Origin: DATDOR01 sp035512695
Lineage (GTDB): Bacteria; Chloroflexota; Anaerolineae; Anaerolineales; JABWBV01
Reading direction: 5' to 3'
DNA: 64,000 bases
Assembly (NCBI GenBank): GCA_035512695.1
Contig: DATKDL010000227.1
Span: 8,922-72,921 of the forward strand
Shown: positions 7,881 through 16,642 of the stretch, one piece after another
Layout of the letters: every line of letters begins with the position of its first letter
Position numbering within the stretch: position 1 is the first letter of the stretch
The notes under the pieces: generated by a model
The model's input: only the letters and a program-made list of their open reading frames with translations
Told to the model about the DNA's origin: nothing
The model's database searches: none
Made by a program: the position numbers and the translations under genes

Positions 7881-9110
7881 TCACTCCGCCGCCTTGGAGA
7901 CGACGACCGGGTAGATCCCATCGTGTACCCGGACATTGAGCCGGTCCCCGCGGGTCGTTTGCGCCACCGAGGCGATCACGGCGCCGTCCGGACCGGTCAC
8001 GATGGAATAGCCGCGCTGGAGGATCCCTACAGGGTTGGCGGCTTCGAGACGGGCCCGGATCGATCCGAGCTGCAGCCCCGTCCGATCCAGGCGTGCAGCG
8101 GCAGCCCGGGCGGTGCGCAGGCTTCGTTCGTCGAGCCGCTGGCGTTCGTTCGCCAGTCGGGCTGTCGGGGCAACCCGTTCGAGCCGGTAATCCATGGCCT
8201 CGCAGCCCTGGCGCAAGGTGAACAGGAGGCTCGCGGCCAGCCGGTCCAGGTGTTCGCCGATCTCACGCAGCGCAGATTGGAGCTCGAGGCGGTCCGGGGT
8301 GACGAGTTCGGCGGCGGCGGTCGGAGTCGGTGCGCGGAGGTCGGAGGCGAAGTCCGCCAGGGTGAAATCCGTTTCGTGCCCGATCCCGGTGACGACCGGG
8401 ATCGGGCAGGCCGCGATGGCCCGGACGACGGTTTCGTCGTTGAAGGCCCACAGGTCTTCCAGCGAACCGCCGCCGCGCCCGAGCAGGATCACCTCGGCGC
8501 GGCCGTCGGCGGCAAGGCGTTCGAGGCTGCGGACGATCCCCGGCGGGGCGTCGATTCCCTGGACGGCGGTGGGGGCGATCAGGACCTCCGCCAGGGGGTA
8601 GCGCCGCCGGATCGTGTTCAGCATATCCTGGAGGGCGGCTCCCGTCGGTGAGGTGACGATCCCGATGCAGGCCGGGGCGGTCGGGACAGGCCGTTTACGG
8701 GATGGGTCGAACAGACCCTCGTCTTCGAGCGCCGCTTTGAGCCGCAGAAATTCCTGGTACAGGGCGCCCTGGCCGGCCGGCTGGATCGATTGCATATAAA
8801 GCTGGTACTGGCCGCCGGCTTCATAGACGCCGATACCGCCCTGCGCCTCCACCAGGTCCCCGGCGCGTGGGGTGAAGCGCAGCCGCTGGACTTGCGGCTT
8901 CCACATCACGCAGCGCAGCGATGCCTGCGCGTCCTTGAGGGTCAGATAAAGGTGACCGGATTGGGGGGTGGAGACGTTGGAGACCTCGCCGGTGACACGC
9001 ACGTTCTGCAGATCCGGGTCGGTTTCTAACCGGGTCCGGACCAGGCGAGTGAGTTCCCCGACCGTGACGGGCTTCGACGACGCGGAGAAATCCAGGAACA
9101 TCTGGCTCAT
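7881..9110 (-). CDS. xseA: exodeoxyribonuclease VII large subunit
   Basis: A 409-residue protein (family about 400-450). It has an N-terminal OB-fold DNA-binding domain (about residues 10-105, with VRVTGEVSNVSTPQSGHLYL) and the catalytic core with GIVTSPTGAALQDML, ILLGRGGGSLEDLWAFNDE and PVVTGIGHETDFTLADF, where the conserved Asp, His and Gly-rich segments sit. A helical region for binding XseB follows, then a short C-terminal domain with GYSIV. ATG 9110 is the start; a GTG at 9125 is in frame, but the likely promoter leaves no room for it to be transcribed. With XseB it forms the single-strand DNA exonuclease VII. Confidence 0.97.
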   Translation of the reverse strand: MSQMFLDFSASSKPVTVGELTRLVRTRLETDPDLQNVRVTGEVSNVSTPQSGHLYLTLKDAQASLRCVMWKPQVQRLRFTPRAGDLVEAQGGIGVYEAGGQYQLYMQSIQPAGQGALYQEFLRLKAALEDEGLFDPSRKRPVPTAPACIGIVTSPTGAALQDMLNTIRRRYPLAEVLIAPTAVQGIDAPPGIVRSLERLAADGRAEVILLGRGGGSLEDLWAFNDETVVRAIAACPIPVVTGIGHETDFTLADFASDLRAPTPTAAAELVTPDRLELQSALREIGEHLDRLAASLLFTLRQGCEAMDYRLERVAPTARLANERQRLDERSLRTARAAAARLDRTGLQLGSIRARLEAANPVGILQRGYSIVTGPDGAVIASVAQTTRGDRLNVRVHDGIYPVVVSKAAE

Positions 9111-9116
9111 GCTGCA

Positions 9117-9145
9117 AGGATACACGGGGAGGGGCGGTAAGACAA
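9117..9145 (-). promoter_or_regulatory. xseA promoter, apparently leaderless
   Basis: Read on the minus strand: -35 TTGTCT (9145-9140), 17-base spacer, -10 TATCCT (9122-9117), then 6 bases to ATG 9110. Transcription would begin at or next to the start codon. No ribosome binding site precedes this ATG. Confidence 0.6.
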
Positions 9146-9206
9146 GGGCAGGTCATCCCTCTGCCGGTGAGGGAATTCCCCAACAAGTATGGTTTAATCG
9201 AAGGCA

Positions 9207-10067
9207 GTGAACGAGACACCGGCACCGCCCCGTACACCCCAATCCCTGCGCCGCCTGACATCCTGGCTCGCGGCGCTCTCCCTGGTCGTCGTCCTTTGGC
9301 TGGCGATCAACGCGGTGACCGCCGGACGGGAAGTGGCGCCGGACGACGAGACGCCGGTTGCGGGTGGATTGCGTGTGAATGTTGAGGACGGACAGGTCTT
9401 CACCGAGCCGGTGGTGAACCTGGCCGGCACGGCACCGCCGGATCGGCTGATCTTCATCAATGGGCAGCCGGTGCCCGTCGGTTCGGACGGGGCATTCGAA
9501 CTGACCTTGCAGCTCGCGGAGGGGCCGAACCTGATCCTGATCGAAGCCCAGGGCGCCGATGGCGGGACCACTTCGCTGGTCCGGCAGGTGGTGTATTCGG
9601 TCCCGGGAGAGGCGGGGGAAGCTGAAGAAGCGGGACCGCCGGCCGGCCGGCAGCCCGAAATTTCGACCGGGCTGCTGGCGTTGGCGTTGGGGGTGATCCT
9701 GCTTGCCGTCGTCATCACGCTGATCCGGCGCAGGCGGCCGTGGGTCAACCTGACGACCGATGCGCCGGCGCTGCGCCCGGGTCCAAAAGGCACAGGGCCG
9801 GTGGTCACCCTGATCGTCGAGCTGGACCGGGCGGCGCGGATCAGCCTCTATCTGTTGGACGCGCGCGGGCGAACGGTTGCGACCCTGCTCAACAACCGCC
9901 GCCGGGGCGCCGGACGGTTGACCTTCCCATTCGACGGGTACAGCGCCGGTGAGCCGGTCCCGGCCGGGGAATACCGGGTGCGGGTCGAGGCCGGCGTGCC
10001 GCTGTTCCGGAGCGTGGCCGAAACGGCGCTGTTGGTGAACGGCCCGGGTGGGGAACCGATATTCTGA
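9207..10067 (+). CDS. two-TM protein with extracytoplasmic Ig-like and C-terminal FlgD-like domains
   Basis: A 286-residue protein starting at GTG 9207. A transmembrane helix at about residues 18-38 leads to an Ig-like domain (about 55-135) with VNLAGTAPPDRLIFINGQPV and LAEGPNLILIEAQ, the pattern of glucodextranase-B/Big domains. A second helix lies at about 151-172. The C-terminal 100 residues contain VELDRAARISLYLLDARGR, then FDGYSAGEPVPAGEYRVRV, matching the FlgD Ig-like/T9SS-type fold. TTTAAT at 9193-9198 lies 8 bases before the GTG, so this transcript too may be leaderless, divergent from xseA. Probably envelope-associated; role unknown. Confidence 0.65.
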   Translation: MNETPAPPRTPQSLRRLTSWLAALSLVVVLWLAINAVTAGREVAPDDETPVAGGLRVNVEDGQVFTEPVVNLAGTAPPDRLIFINGQPVPVGSDGAFELTLQLAEGPNLILIEAQGADGGTTSLVRQVVYSVPGEAGEAEEAGPPAGRQPEISTGLLALALGVILLAVVITLIRRRRPWVNLTTDAPALRPGPKGTGPVVTLIVELDRAARISLYLLDARGRTVATLLNNRRRGAGRLTFPFDGYSAGEPVPAGEYRVRVEAGVPLFRSVAETALLVNGPGGEPIF

Positions 10068-10111
10068 TAGAATCCCATCCGAAGTTACGGAAAACCAGAT
10101 CATCCGATCGT

Positions 10112-11476
10112 ATGGAGACCAGAATGGACGATGTCCTGATTATCGGTGGGGGGCCTGCCGGCTCAACCACCGCTGCACTGCTCGCAAAACAGGGCCATTC
10201 GGTCCGGTTGTTCGAAAAAGAGAAATTCCCCCGCGAACATGTTGGAGAATCACTGCTGCCTTTTTGCTATCCCATCCTCAAAGAGTTGGGCGTCTTTTCG
10301 GAGTTGGAGAAGCACTTTGTCCGGAAGCCTGCGGTCCGCTTTTTAAGCAGCGACGGTTCGACGGCCACGAACTGGTGCTTCAACCACGTCATCCACGACG
10401 AGAGTTATCTCTCGTTCCAGGTCGACCGCAAGTATTTCGATACGATCCTGCTCCGCAACGCCGCCCGGTTGGGCGCAAACGTCCGGGAACAGAGCCGGGT
10501 GACGACGGTGGATTTCGATACCGATCCCGAACGGGTGATCGTCACCGTCCAGGATGAGGCGGGACAGGAGGAGACCTATTCCGGCCGTTTCCTGATCGAT
10601 GCGAGCGGGCGCAGTTCGTTCATCGCCAACCGCAACCGCTGGCGCGTCCCTGACCCGAACCTGCAGCGGACGGCCCTGTGGACGCATTGCTTCGACATCG
10701 CCGAGATGAAAGGCGGGTTGGAGTACGGGGCATCGCTGATCGTCTACCTGGGCGGCGACAAGCGCGGCTGGATCTGGGCGTTTCCGCTCGGTGATAAACA
10801 CCTGACCGTCGGGGTGGTGCTGGAGAACAGCTATCTGCGCGAGCGCAAACGGGCCATCTCCGAATCGGGAGACCGGGATTGGCGGATCGCCATTTTCGAA
10901 GAGGAGCTCTTTGAGTCCCCTTTTATCAAAGACCTGCTTGCGGGGGCCCGGATGATGGATATCCCGTATATCGAGGGCGATTACTCGTATAAATCGGACT
11001 TCAAATTTGGGTCGCGGTTTGCGATGGTGGGCGACTCGGGCCAGTTCATCGATCCGATCTTTTCGAGCGGGATCTACCTGTCGATGAAGTCGGCGACTCT
11101 CGTGAGCGCCCGGCTGCACGCGATGCTGTCGGATGGGGACATGGATCATAACCGGCTGAACGACATCTACGAGACGGTCAACGGGGCGTACAGCCTGGTC
11201 AAGCGGCTGATCGAGATGTACTACAACCCGCATTCGATCACGTTTGCGGAGGTCGGTCGGGCGGCCAATCAGAAGGAGCACGAGATCGCCATGGCGGCCG
11301 GGCATTACTTCCTGTCCGGGGATTTCTTCGAGAACCAGGCCCGCTACCAGCCTTTGCTGGACCTGCTCGCAAAGCCGCGCGACTTTCAGCGGTTCAAGGT
11401 TGCGGTGATCGACCGGTATGACCGGCCGCACGAGAAGTGCGAGATCGATGAGGCGACGGTCATCTTCCCGAAATAA
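10112..11476 (+). CDS. flavin-dependent halogenase-like FAD oxidoreductase
   Basis: A 454-residue protein. The FAD-binding GGGPAG lies at residues 12-17 with an acidic strand end about 20 residues later. REHVGESLLP (41-50) is the second conserved segment of flavin-dependent halogenases. RGWIWAFPLGD (218-228) fits the halogenase W-x-W-x-[IF]-P signature, and MVGDSGQFIDPIFSSGI matches the FAD-contacting segment of this and the geranylgeranyl reductase family. Halogenases add Cl or Br to aromatic or pyrrole substrates using FADH2. No biosynthetic cluster or flavin reductase is adjacent, so a non-halogenating monooxygenase or reductase role remains possible. The start may be ATG 10112 or ATG 10124. 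Confidence 0.7.
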   Translation: METRMDDVLIIGGGPAGSTTAALLAKQGHSVRLFEKEKFPREHVGESLLPFCYPILKELGVFSELEKHFVRKPAVRFLSSDGSTATNWCFNHVIHDESYLSFQVDRKYFDTILLRNAARLGANVREQSRVTTVDFDTDPERVIVTVQDEAGQEETYSGRFLIDASGRSSFIANRNRWRVPDPNLQRTALWTHCFDIAEMKGGLEYGASLIVYLGGDKRGWIWAFPLGDKHLTVGVVLENSYLRERKRAISESGDRDWRIAIFEEELFESPFIKDLLAGARMMDIPYIEGDYSYKSDFKFGSRFAMVGDSGQFIDPIFSSGIYLSMKSATLVSARLHAMLSDGDMDHNRLNDIYETVNGAYSLVKRLIEMYYNPHSITFAEVGRAANQKEHEIAMAAGHYFLSGDFFENQARYQPLLDLLAKPRDFQRFKVAVIDRYDRPHEKCEIDEATVIFPK

Positions 11477-11477
11477 G

Positions 11478-11553
11478 CGGGTCGAGATCGCGAAAAACAA
11501 GCGGCCCGGCGGGGTATCCCGCCGGGCCGCTTGTTTTTCGCGATCTCGACCCG
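11478..11553. terminator. 36-bp perfect hairpin terminator between convergent genes
   Basis: CGGGTCGAGATCGCGAAAAA onward pairs perfectly over 36 bases around a GTAT loop. The stem contains an internal A5/T5 pair rather than a tract only at the foot. It fills the whole gap between the halogenase-like stop and the PPDK stop (11554). Confidence 0.85.
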
Positions 11554-14292
11554 TTATTCCGCGTAATCCAACGCCGCCTGCGCCGCTGCCAGCCTGGCGA
11601 TCGGCACTCGGAACGGCGAACAGCTCACGTAGTTCAGCCCCAGCCGGTGGCAGAGCGCGATGCTTTCGGGATCCCCCCCGTGCTCTCCGCAAACGCCGAT
11701 CTCGAGATCCAACCGGGCCCCCCGGCCTTTATTGACGGCAATTTCCATCAGGTTCCCGACCCCATCCTCGTCGATCGTCTGGAAGGGGTTGACCAGGAGT
11801 ATCCCATCCTCGATGTATTTCACCAGGAAATTGCGCTCCGCGTCATCTCTTGAATAACCGAACGTGAATTGGGTCAGATCGTTCGTTCCAAACGAGAAGA
11901 ACTCGGCCACCTCTGCGATCTGGTCGGCGGTCAGGCCGGCGCGAGGAATCTCGATCATCGTCCCGAACTTGTACGAAAACGACACCCCTTTCTCTTCCAT
12001 CACCGCCTTCGCGATCTCCTCCAGCTTCGGCTGGATGAAATGCAGTTCGTTGACGTGCCCGGTCAGCGGGATCATGACCTCCGGGTGCGGCTCGAACCCG
12101 CGCAGCTTGACGTCCGCGGCGGCCTCAAAGATGGCCCGCACCTGCATCGAGACGATCTCGGGCATCATGACGCTCAACCGGACACCGCGCAGACCCATCA
12201 TCGGGTTGCTCTCGTGCAGCGCCTGGATGCTGCCCAGCAGCTTATCCTTCTCCGGGACGTTCTCTCCCTTGAGCCGCGCCTCGATCACCTCTTCCAGCAG
12301 CGCATGCTCGTCCGGCATGAATTCGTGCAGCGGCGGGTCGATCAGCCGGATGATCACCGGCAGCCCGGTCATGGCCTCGAACAGCCCGTCGAAATCGACC
12401 CGCTGGAACGGCAGCAGCTTGTCCAGCGCCGCCTGGCGGCCTTCCACCGAGTCGGACAGGATCATGTCCTGTACGATCGGCAGCCGTTCGGTCTCGAAGA
12501 ACATGTGCTCCGTCCGGCACAACCCGATGCCTTTCGCACCGTACGTGCGCGCCCGCCGGGCATCGTCCGGGTAGTCGGCGTTCGCCCAGACCTGGAGACC
12601 CTTATCCGGCCAGCCCTCCGGCGCTTTGCGGATCCCGGGGGTCGCGGCGATCTCGTCGGCCCAGTCGAGCAAGCGCAGCAGGTCGGTCTGCTCTTCAAGC
12701 GTCGGCGCGATGGTATCGATCTCGCCGACAAAGACTTCCCCCGTCGTCCCGTCCACCGAGAGCCAATCGCCTTCGGAGACCGTCACGTCCCCGGCTGTCA
12801 GCCGGCGGTTGGCCTGGTCGATCCGGATCGCCGAGGCGCCGACCACGCACGGGATCCCGAACTGGCGGGCCACCACCGCAGCGTGAGACGTCGCCCCTCC
12901 TTCGCTGGTCAGGATGCCTTTTGAGGCCAGCATTCCGTGGACGTCGTCCGGCTTGGTGAACGGCCGGACCATGATCACATCCTGCCCATCTTCTTGATGC
13001 TTCCGCTCGGCCGTGTCGGCATCGAAATAGACCCGGCCCACCGCAGCACCCGGCGAGGCGTTGACCCCGCGGGCGATCAGCTTGCCGCTCTCCTCGGCCT
13101 CCCGCTTTGACTCGAAATTGAACTGCGGGTGCAGCAGGGTATCGACATCGGTGGGTTTGACTTTCCGAACCGCTTCTTCTTTTGAGATCAGGCCCTCATC
13201 GGCCATATCCACGGCGATCTTGACGATCGCCTTGGCGGTCCGTTTTCCGTCCCGAGTCTGCAGCATCCAGAGTTTGCCGCGCTCGACGGTGAACTCGACG
13301 TCCTGCATCTCCCGGTAGTGATCCTCCAGCCGGCGGCAGACCTCGATAAAATCTGCATACGCCTGCGGGAGGGTGTCCTCCATATTCGTGATCGGCTCGG
13401 TGTTGCGGATCCCGGCGACGACGTCCTCGCCCTGGGCGTTCAGCAGGTAGTCGCCATACAGGATCTTCTCGCCCGTGGCCGGGTCACGGGTGAAAGCCAC
13501 CCCGGTCCCCGAATCCCAGCCCATGTTCCCGAACACCATCGTCTGGATATTGACCCCGGTGCCCAGGTCATGCGGGATGCCGGCCGCGTTGCGGTAGTCG
13601 ATGGCGCGCTTGCCGTTCCAGCTCTCGAAAACGGCTTCCGTGGCCAATCGCAGCTGCTCGTTCGGGTCCTGCGGGAAATCGCGCCCGATCTCCGCCTTGA
13701 TCGTGGCCTTGAAAGCCTCGGTCATCGTTTTCCAGTCCTCGGCGGTCAGGTCGGTGTCGGTCTTGTAGCCCTTCTCGGCCTTGTATTTCTCGAGCGGATG
13801 CTCGAAGGCGTCGTCGTCGATCCCGAGCACGACCGATCCGAACATCTGGACGAGCCGGCGGTAGGAATCGTAGACGAAGCGCTCGTCGCCGGTCAGCGCG
13901 GCCATCCCCGCCGCCGTCTCGTCGTTGAGCCCGATGTTCAGGACTGTGTCCATCATCCCAGGCATCGAGTTCTTCGCCCCGGACCGGCAGGATACCAGCA
14001 GCGGGTCGGACGGGTCGCCAAACTTCTTACCGGTCTCCATCTCCGTGGCCCGCATAGCCTCGAGCTCCTGTTCCCACATGCCGTCCGGGAACTGCATCCC
14101 GGCCTTGAGATAGGCGTTGCAGGCTTCGGTCGTCACCGTGAAACCCGGGGGAACCGGTGCGCCGATACGAGTCATTTCCGCCAGGTTGGCGCCTTTCCCG
14201 CCCAACAGCGAACGGACCTTGTCCCATACCCCCCCGACATAATTTTCCGCTTCATCCACTTCGCGGAACAGATAGACCCATTTGGTCGTCAT
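11554..14292 (-). CDS. ppdK: pyruvate, phosphate dikinase
   Basis: A 912-residue enzyme that interconverts pyruvate + ATP + Pi and PEP + AMP + PPi. The N-terminal ATP-grasp part starts MTTKWVYLF and contains GGKGANLAEMTRIGAPVPPGF. The central swivelling domain has GGATSHAAVVARQFGIPCVV with the phospho-carrier His. The C-terminal TIM barrel has the catalytic Cys in GVCGEHGGDP. ATG 14292 is chosen because GGAGG stands about 10 bases upstream; the frame stays open to 14484 only by chance. It is the only carbon-metabolism gene on its transcript. The direction (gluconeogenic or glycolytic) cannot be read from sequence. Confidence 0.97.
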   Translation of the reverse strand: MTTKWVYLFREVDEAENYVGGVWDKVRSLLGGKGANLAEMTRIGAPVPPGFTVTTEACNAYLKAGMQFPDGMWEQELEAMRATEMETGKKFGDPSDPLLVSCRSGAKNSMPGMMDTVLNIGLNDETAAGMAALTGDERFVYDSYRRLVQMFGSVVLGIDDDAFEHPLEKYKAEKGYKTDTDLTAEDWKTMTEAFKATIKAEIGRDFPQDPNEQLRLATEAVFESWNGKRAIDYRNAAGIPHDLGTGVNIQTMVFGNMGWDSGTGVAFTRDPATGEKILYGDYLLNAQGEDVVAGIRNTEPITNMEDTLPQAYADFIEVCRRLEDHYREMQDVEFTVERGKLWMLQTRDGKRTAKAIVKIAVDMADEGLISKEEAVRKVKPTDVDTLLHPQFNFESKREAEESGKLIARGVNASPGAAVGRVYFDADTAERKHQEDGQDVIMVRPFTKPDDVHGMLASKGILTSEGGATSHAAVVARQFGIPCVVGASAIRIDQANRRLTAGDVTVSEGDWLSVDGTTGEVFVGEIDTIAPTLEEQTDLLRLLDWADEIAATPGIRKAPEGWPDKGLQVWANADYPDDARRARTYGAKGIGLCRTEHMFFETERLPIVQDMILSDSVEGRQAALDKLLPFQRVDFDGLFEAMTGLPVIIRLIDPPLHEFMPDEHALLEEVIEARLKGENVPEKDKLLGSIQALHESNPMMGLRGVRLSVMMPEIVSMQVRAIFEAAADVKLRGFEPHPEVMIPLTGHVNELHFIQPKLEEIAKAVMEEKGVSFSYKFGTMIEIPRAGLTADQIAEVAEFFSFGTNDLTQFTFGYSRDDAERNFLVKYIEDGILLVNPFQTIDEDGVGNLMEIAVNKGRGARLDLEIGVCGEHGGDPESIALCHRLGLNYVSCSPFRVPIARLAAAQAALDYAE

Positions 14293-14330
14293 GAGTGTGA
14301 AACCTCCAGTAAGAGACTTTTGAACCTTTC

Positions 14331-14400
14331 CGAAAATGGGGAGCGATTTGGGGCGGCTGCAGCAGATCCGCAGTCGCCCCCAAATCGCCAATGCCTTTCG
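14331..14400. repeat. palindromic repeat family, copy E
   Basis: A 70-base imperfect palindrome in the divergent gap between ppdK and the next lipoprotein. The arms GCGATTTGGGGCGGCTGC and GCAGTCGCCCCCAAATCGCC enclose a short loop, with an outer CGAAA/TTTCG pair. CCGAAAATGGGG at the left foot recurs at 43249 and, in reverse, at 62650-62661. Confidence 0.7.
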
Positions 14401-14478
14401 TAACCCGGGGGATTTTACCATGCCCGGACATTCGGCGGACCGGCTCACGGGAGGAGGGTCACAAAAGAGGAGCGCGCC

Positions 14479-14988
14479 ATGCATAAGAGCCTACCGATCC
14501 CACCAAAGGTCTTCGCCCTGATCGCCGGGTTTGCCCTGGTCGCCGCCGCCTGCGTGAACCCGGTCCAGGCCGCCGGATCGCCCACCCCCTGGCCGATACA
14601 GACACCCACGGGCACCGCCGCGCCCTGGGGGGGCACGGCGGCTCCCACCGCCACCATCCCCGCCTCGAGCACCACCGTCCCCCTCCCGCGCCCCATATGC
14701 ACCATCGAATGGGCCTGGCGGGATGCGGGCCTGACGATCACGGCGGTCGACGTTTCACGCTCAGACGGTCTCGCCCCGGGCGATCTCATCCTTGCGATCG
14801 ACGGCCGTGCCGCCGAAGTCGTGATCGCCGAGATCGAGAGCGGCCTCGGCAATGTGGGCGACCCGGCGCTGCGCCGTGCCCTGGCGCTGGATGCGCTGCT
14901 CTACGGGAACGAGATCCTGGTCCTCCGCGTCCGCCACGGGCAGCAGCCGGCGTATTTTTACATCCTGAGGCCGGATTGCCGCGTGTAG
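14479..14988 (+). CDS. small lipoprotein with PDZ-like domain
   Basis: A 169-residue protein with a signal peptide ending in the lipobox VAAAC (Cys about residue 25), then a Pro/Thr/Ala-rich linker to about residue 72. The C-terminal part starts CTIEWAWRDAGLTITAVDV, then GLAPGDLILAIDGRAAE, the core of a PDZ domain (the loop before a beta strand carrying G-D-x-I-x-x-I-D-G). PDZ domains bind protein C-termini; no protease domain is attached. AGAGGAG at 14469-14475 precedes the ATG. It stands alone on the plus strand, divergent from ppdK. Function unknown. Confidence 0.65.
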   Translation: MHKSLPIPPKVFALIAGFALVAAACVNPVQAAGSPTPWPIQTPTGTAAPWGGTAAPTATIPASSTTVPLPRPICTIEWAWRDAGLTITAVDVSRSDGLAPGDLILAIDGRAAEVVIAEIESGLGNVGDPALRRALALDALLYGNEILVLRVRHGQQPAYFYILRPDCRV

Positions 14989-15000
14989 GTAGGTCAGCGT

Positions 15001-15029
15001 TTTTTGCTTTTAAGCGTACGCGGTATACT
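15001..15029 (+). promoter_or_regulatory. probable promoter of the P5C dehydrogenase gene
   Basis: -10 TATACT at 15024-15029 with a weak -35 TTTTTG at 15001-15006 (spacer 17). The transcript start would fall near 15036, giving a short leader that contains the ribosome binding site CAGGAG at 15047-15052. Confidence 0.4.
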
Positions 15030-15059
15030 ATCAAAAAATTAAGTATCAGGAGTCCACCC

Positions 15060-16634
15060 ATGGCCGAACCCTTCCGCCTGACCTACGCCACCATGTACGA
15101 TCCGCCCGAGCACCTCCACGAAAGCTACGATGCCGCCGTGGCCGATCTGAAGGCGGACCTCGGCCGGGAATACGGCATGATCATCAACGGAGAGGAGCGT
15201 TTCAGCGACGAAAAATTGGAAGACACCTCCCCGATCGACACCGGCATCGTCCTGGGGGTCTTCCAGAAAGGCACGGAGCAGGACAGCCGGGATGCCGTCG
15301 CAGCCGCCAAAACCGCCTCTCGTGCCTGGGGCCGTCTGCCCTGGGGTGAGCGGGTCGATCTGCTGCGTAAAGCCGCCGCCCTGATCGACGAACGGGTTTA
15401 CAAATTCGGCGCCGTCCTCTCGATGGAGGTCGGCAAGAACCGGATGGAGGCCCTGGCCGACGCGGCCGAGACTGCCGACCTGATCCGCTACGCCTGCGAC
15501 CAGATGGAAGCCAACAACGGCTACATCGTGGAGATGGGCGTCGACCCGCTCGTCGGCTATACCGCCCGGAACGTCTCCGTCTTGCGGCCCTACGGCGTCT
15601 GGGCGGTCATCTCCCCGTTCAACTTCCCGGGCGCGCTGACCGGCGGTCCTGCCGGCGCCGCACTGGTGACCGGGAACACGATCGTCATCAAGCCTGCGTC
15701 CGACACCGTCTTCACCGTCCGCCTGCTGGTGGAATGCTTCCGCGATGCGGGGATCCCGGACGGGGTCTTCAACTACGTCACCGGCGGCGGGAGCACGGTC
15801 GGCCAGGCGATCATCGACAGCCCGGATGTCGACGGGGTGACCTTCACCGGTTCGTTCGATGTCGGGATGGGAATCTACCGCGCCTTCGCCGCCGGAAAAT
15901 ACCCGCGGCCGACCATTCTCGAGATGGGCGGGAAGAACCCTGCCGTCGTCTCCCGCAACGCCGACCTCGATCGAGCCACCGCCGGGATCATCCGCTCCGC
16001 CTTCGGACTCCAGGGCCAGAAGTGCTCGGCGGCCTCCCGGGTCTACATCGAAGGACCGGTCTACGACGAGATGCTCGAACGGCTGAAGCAGGCCACCGAA
16101 AAACTCGTCGTCGGTGACCCGACCCGGCGGGAGACCTTCATGGGTCCAGTGATCAATAAGTGGGCCTACAACGATTTCAAGAACTTCACCGAGGACCTGT
16201 CCCAGAACGGATCGTTCCTGGCCGGCGGGAAGGTCCTGACCGAAGGCGACTACGGTCGCGGTTATTTTTGCGCCCCGACCTTTGCGACGGGGACCCCGGA
16301 CGAGCACAAGCTCTGGAAGCAGGAAATGTTCCTGCCGATCTCGATGATCCGGAAAGTAGACAGCCTGGAGGAGGCCATGGCCTTTGCCAACGACGTCGAT
16401 TACGGCCTGACCGCCGGGATCTACGGCAGCGAGGACGAGGTGGACTGGTTTTTCGAGAACATCGAAGCCGGGGTCACCTACGCCAACCGGCCCCAGGGCG
16501 CCACCACCGGTGCGTGGCCGGGTTTCCAACCGTTCGGCGGCTGGAAAGGCTCCGGTTCGTCCGGCAAGAACGCGGGTGGGCTGTACTACCTGCCGCTCTA
16601 CATGCACGAACAAAGCCGGACCCTGATCGTATAA
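15060..16634 (+). CDS. pruA: 1-pyrroline-5-carboxylate (glutamate semialdehyde) dehydrogenase
   Basis: A 524-residue aldehyde dehydrogenase. It shows SPFNFPGALTGGPAGAALVTGN (cofactor domain), VTFTGSFDVGMGIYR, the general-base segment ILEMGGKNPAVV and the nucleophile in GQKCSAASRVYIEG. The C-terminal segment GSGSSGKNAGGLYYLPLYMH is typical of the P5C dehydrogenase (RocA/PruA, group 2) branch. It oxidises glutamate 5-semialdehyde from proline or arginine breakdown to glutamate with NAD+. Proline dehydrogenase is not adjacent. ATG 15060 has CAGGAG 8 bases upstream; the frame stays open further upstream but overlaps the lipoprotein gene out of frame. Confidence 0.85.
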   Translation: MAEPFRLTYATMYDPPEHLHESYDAAVADLKADLGREYGMIINGEERFSDEKLEDTSPIDTGIVLGVFQKGTEQDSRDAVAAAKTASRAWGRLPWGERVDLLRKAAALIDERVYKFGAVLSMEVGKNRMEALADAAETADLIRYACDQMEANNGYIVEMGVDPLVGYTARNVSVLRPYGVWAVISPFNFPGALTGGPAGAALVTGNTIVIKPASDTVFTVRLLVECFRDAGIPDGVFNYVTGGGSTVGQAIIDSPDVDGVTFTGSFDVGMGIYRAFAAGKYPRPTILEMGGKNPAVVSRNADLDRATAGIIRSAFGLQGQKCSAASRVYIEGPVYDEMLERLKQATEKLVVGDPTRRETFMGPVINKWAYNDFKNFTEDLSQNGSFLAGGKVLTEGDYGRGYFCAPTFATGTPDEHKLWKQEMFLPISMIRKVDSLEEAMAFANDVDYGLTAGIYGSEDEVDWFFENIEAGVTYANRPQGATTGAWPGFQPFGGWKGSGSSGKNAGGLYYLPLYMHEQSRTLIV

Positions 16635-16642
16635 AGGTCTTC

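Noticed and set aside
10074..10100. Possible seventh copy of the palindromic repeat
   Set aside because: ATCCGAAGTTACGGAAAACC resembles the left half of copy C, but the GGCGAT core and GGGGG run are missing. Too weak to include.
14293..14484. Longer N-terminus for PPDK (64 extra residues)
   Set aside because: The extension reads through repeat E and has no similarity to PPDK; GGAGG directly before ATG 14292 fixes the start.
14697..15059. Longer N-terminus for the P5C dehydrogenase
   Set aside because: The extension overlaps the PDZ-like lipoprotein gene out of frame, is Arg-rich, and a good ribosome binding site precedes ATG 15060.
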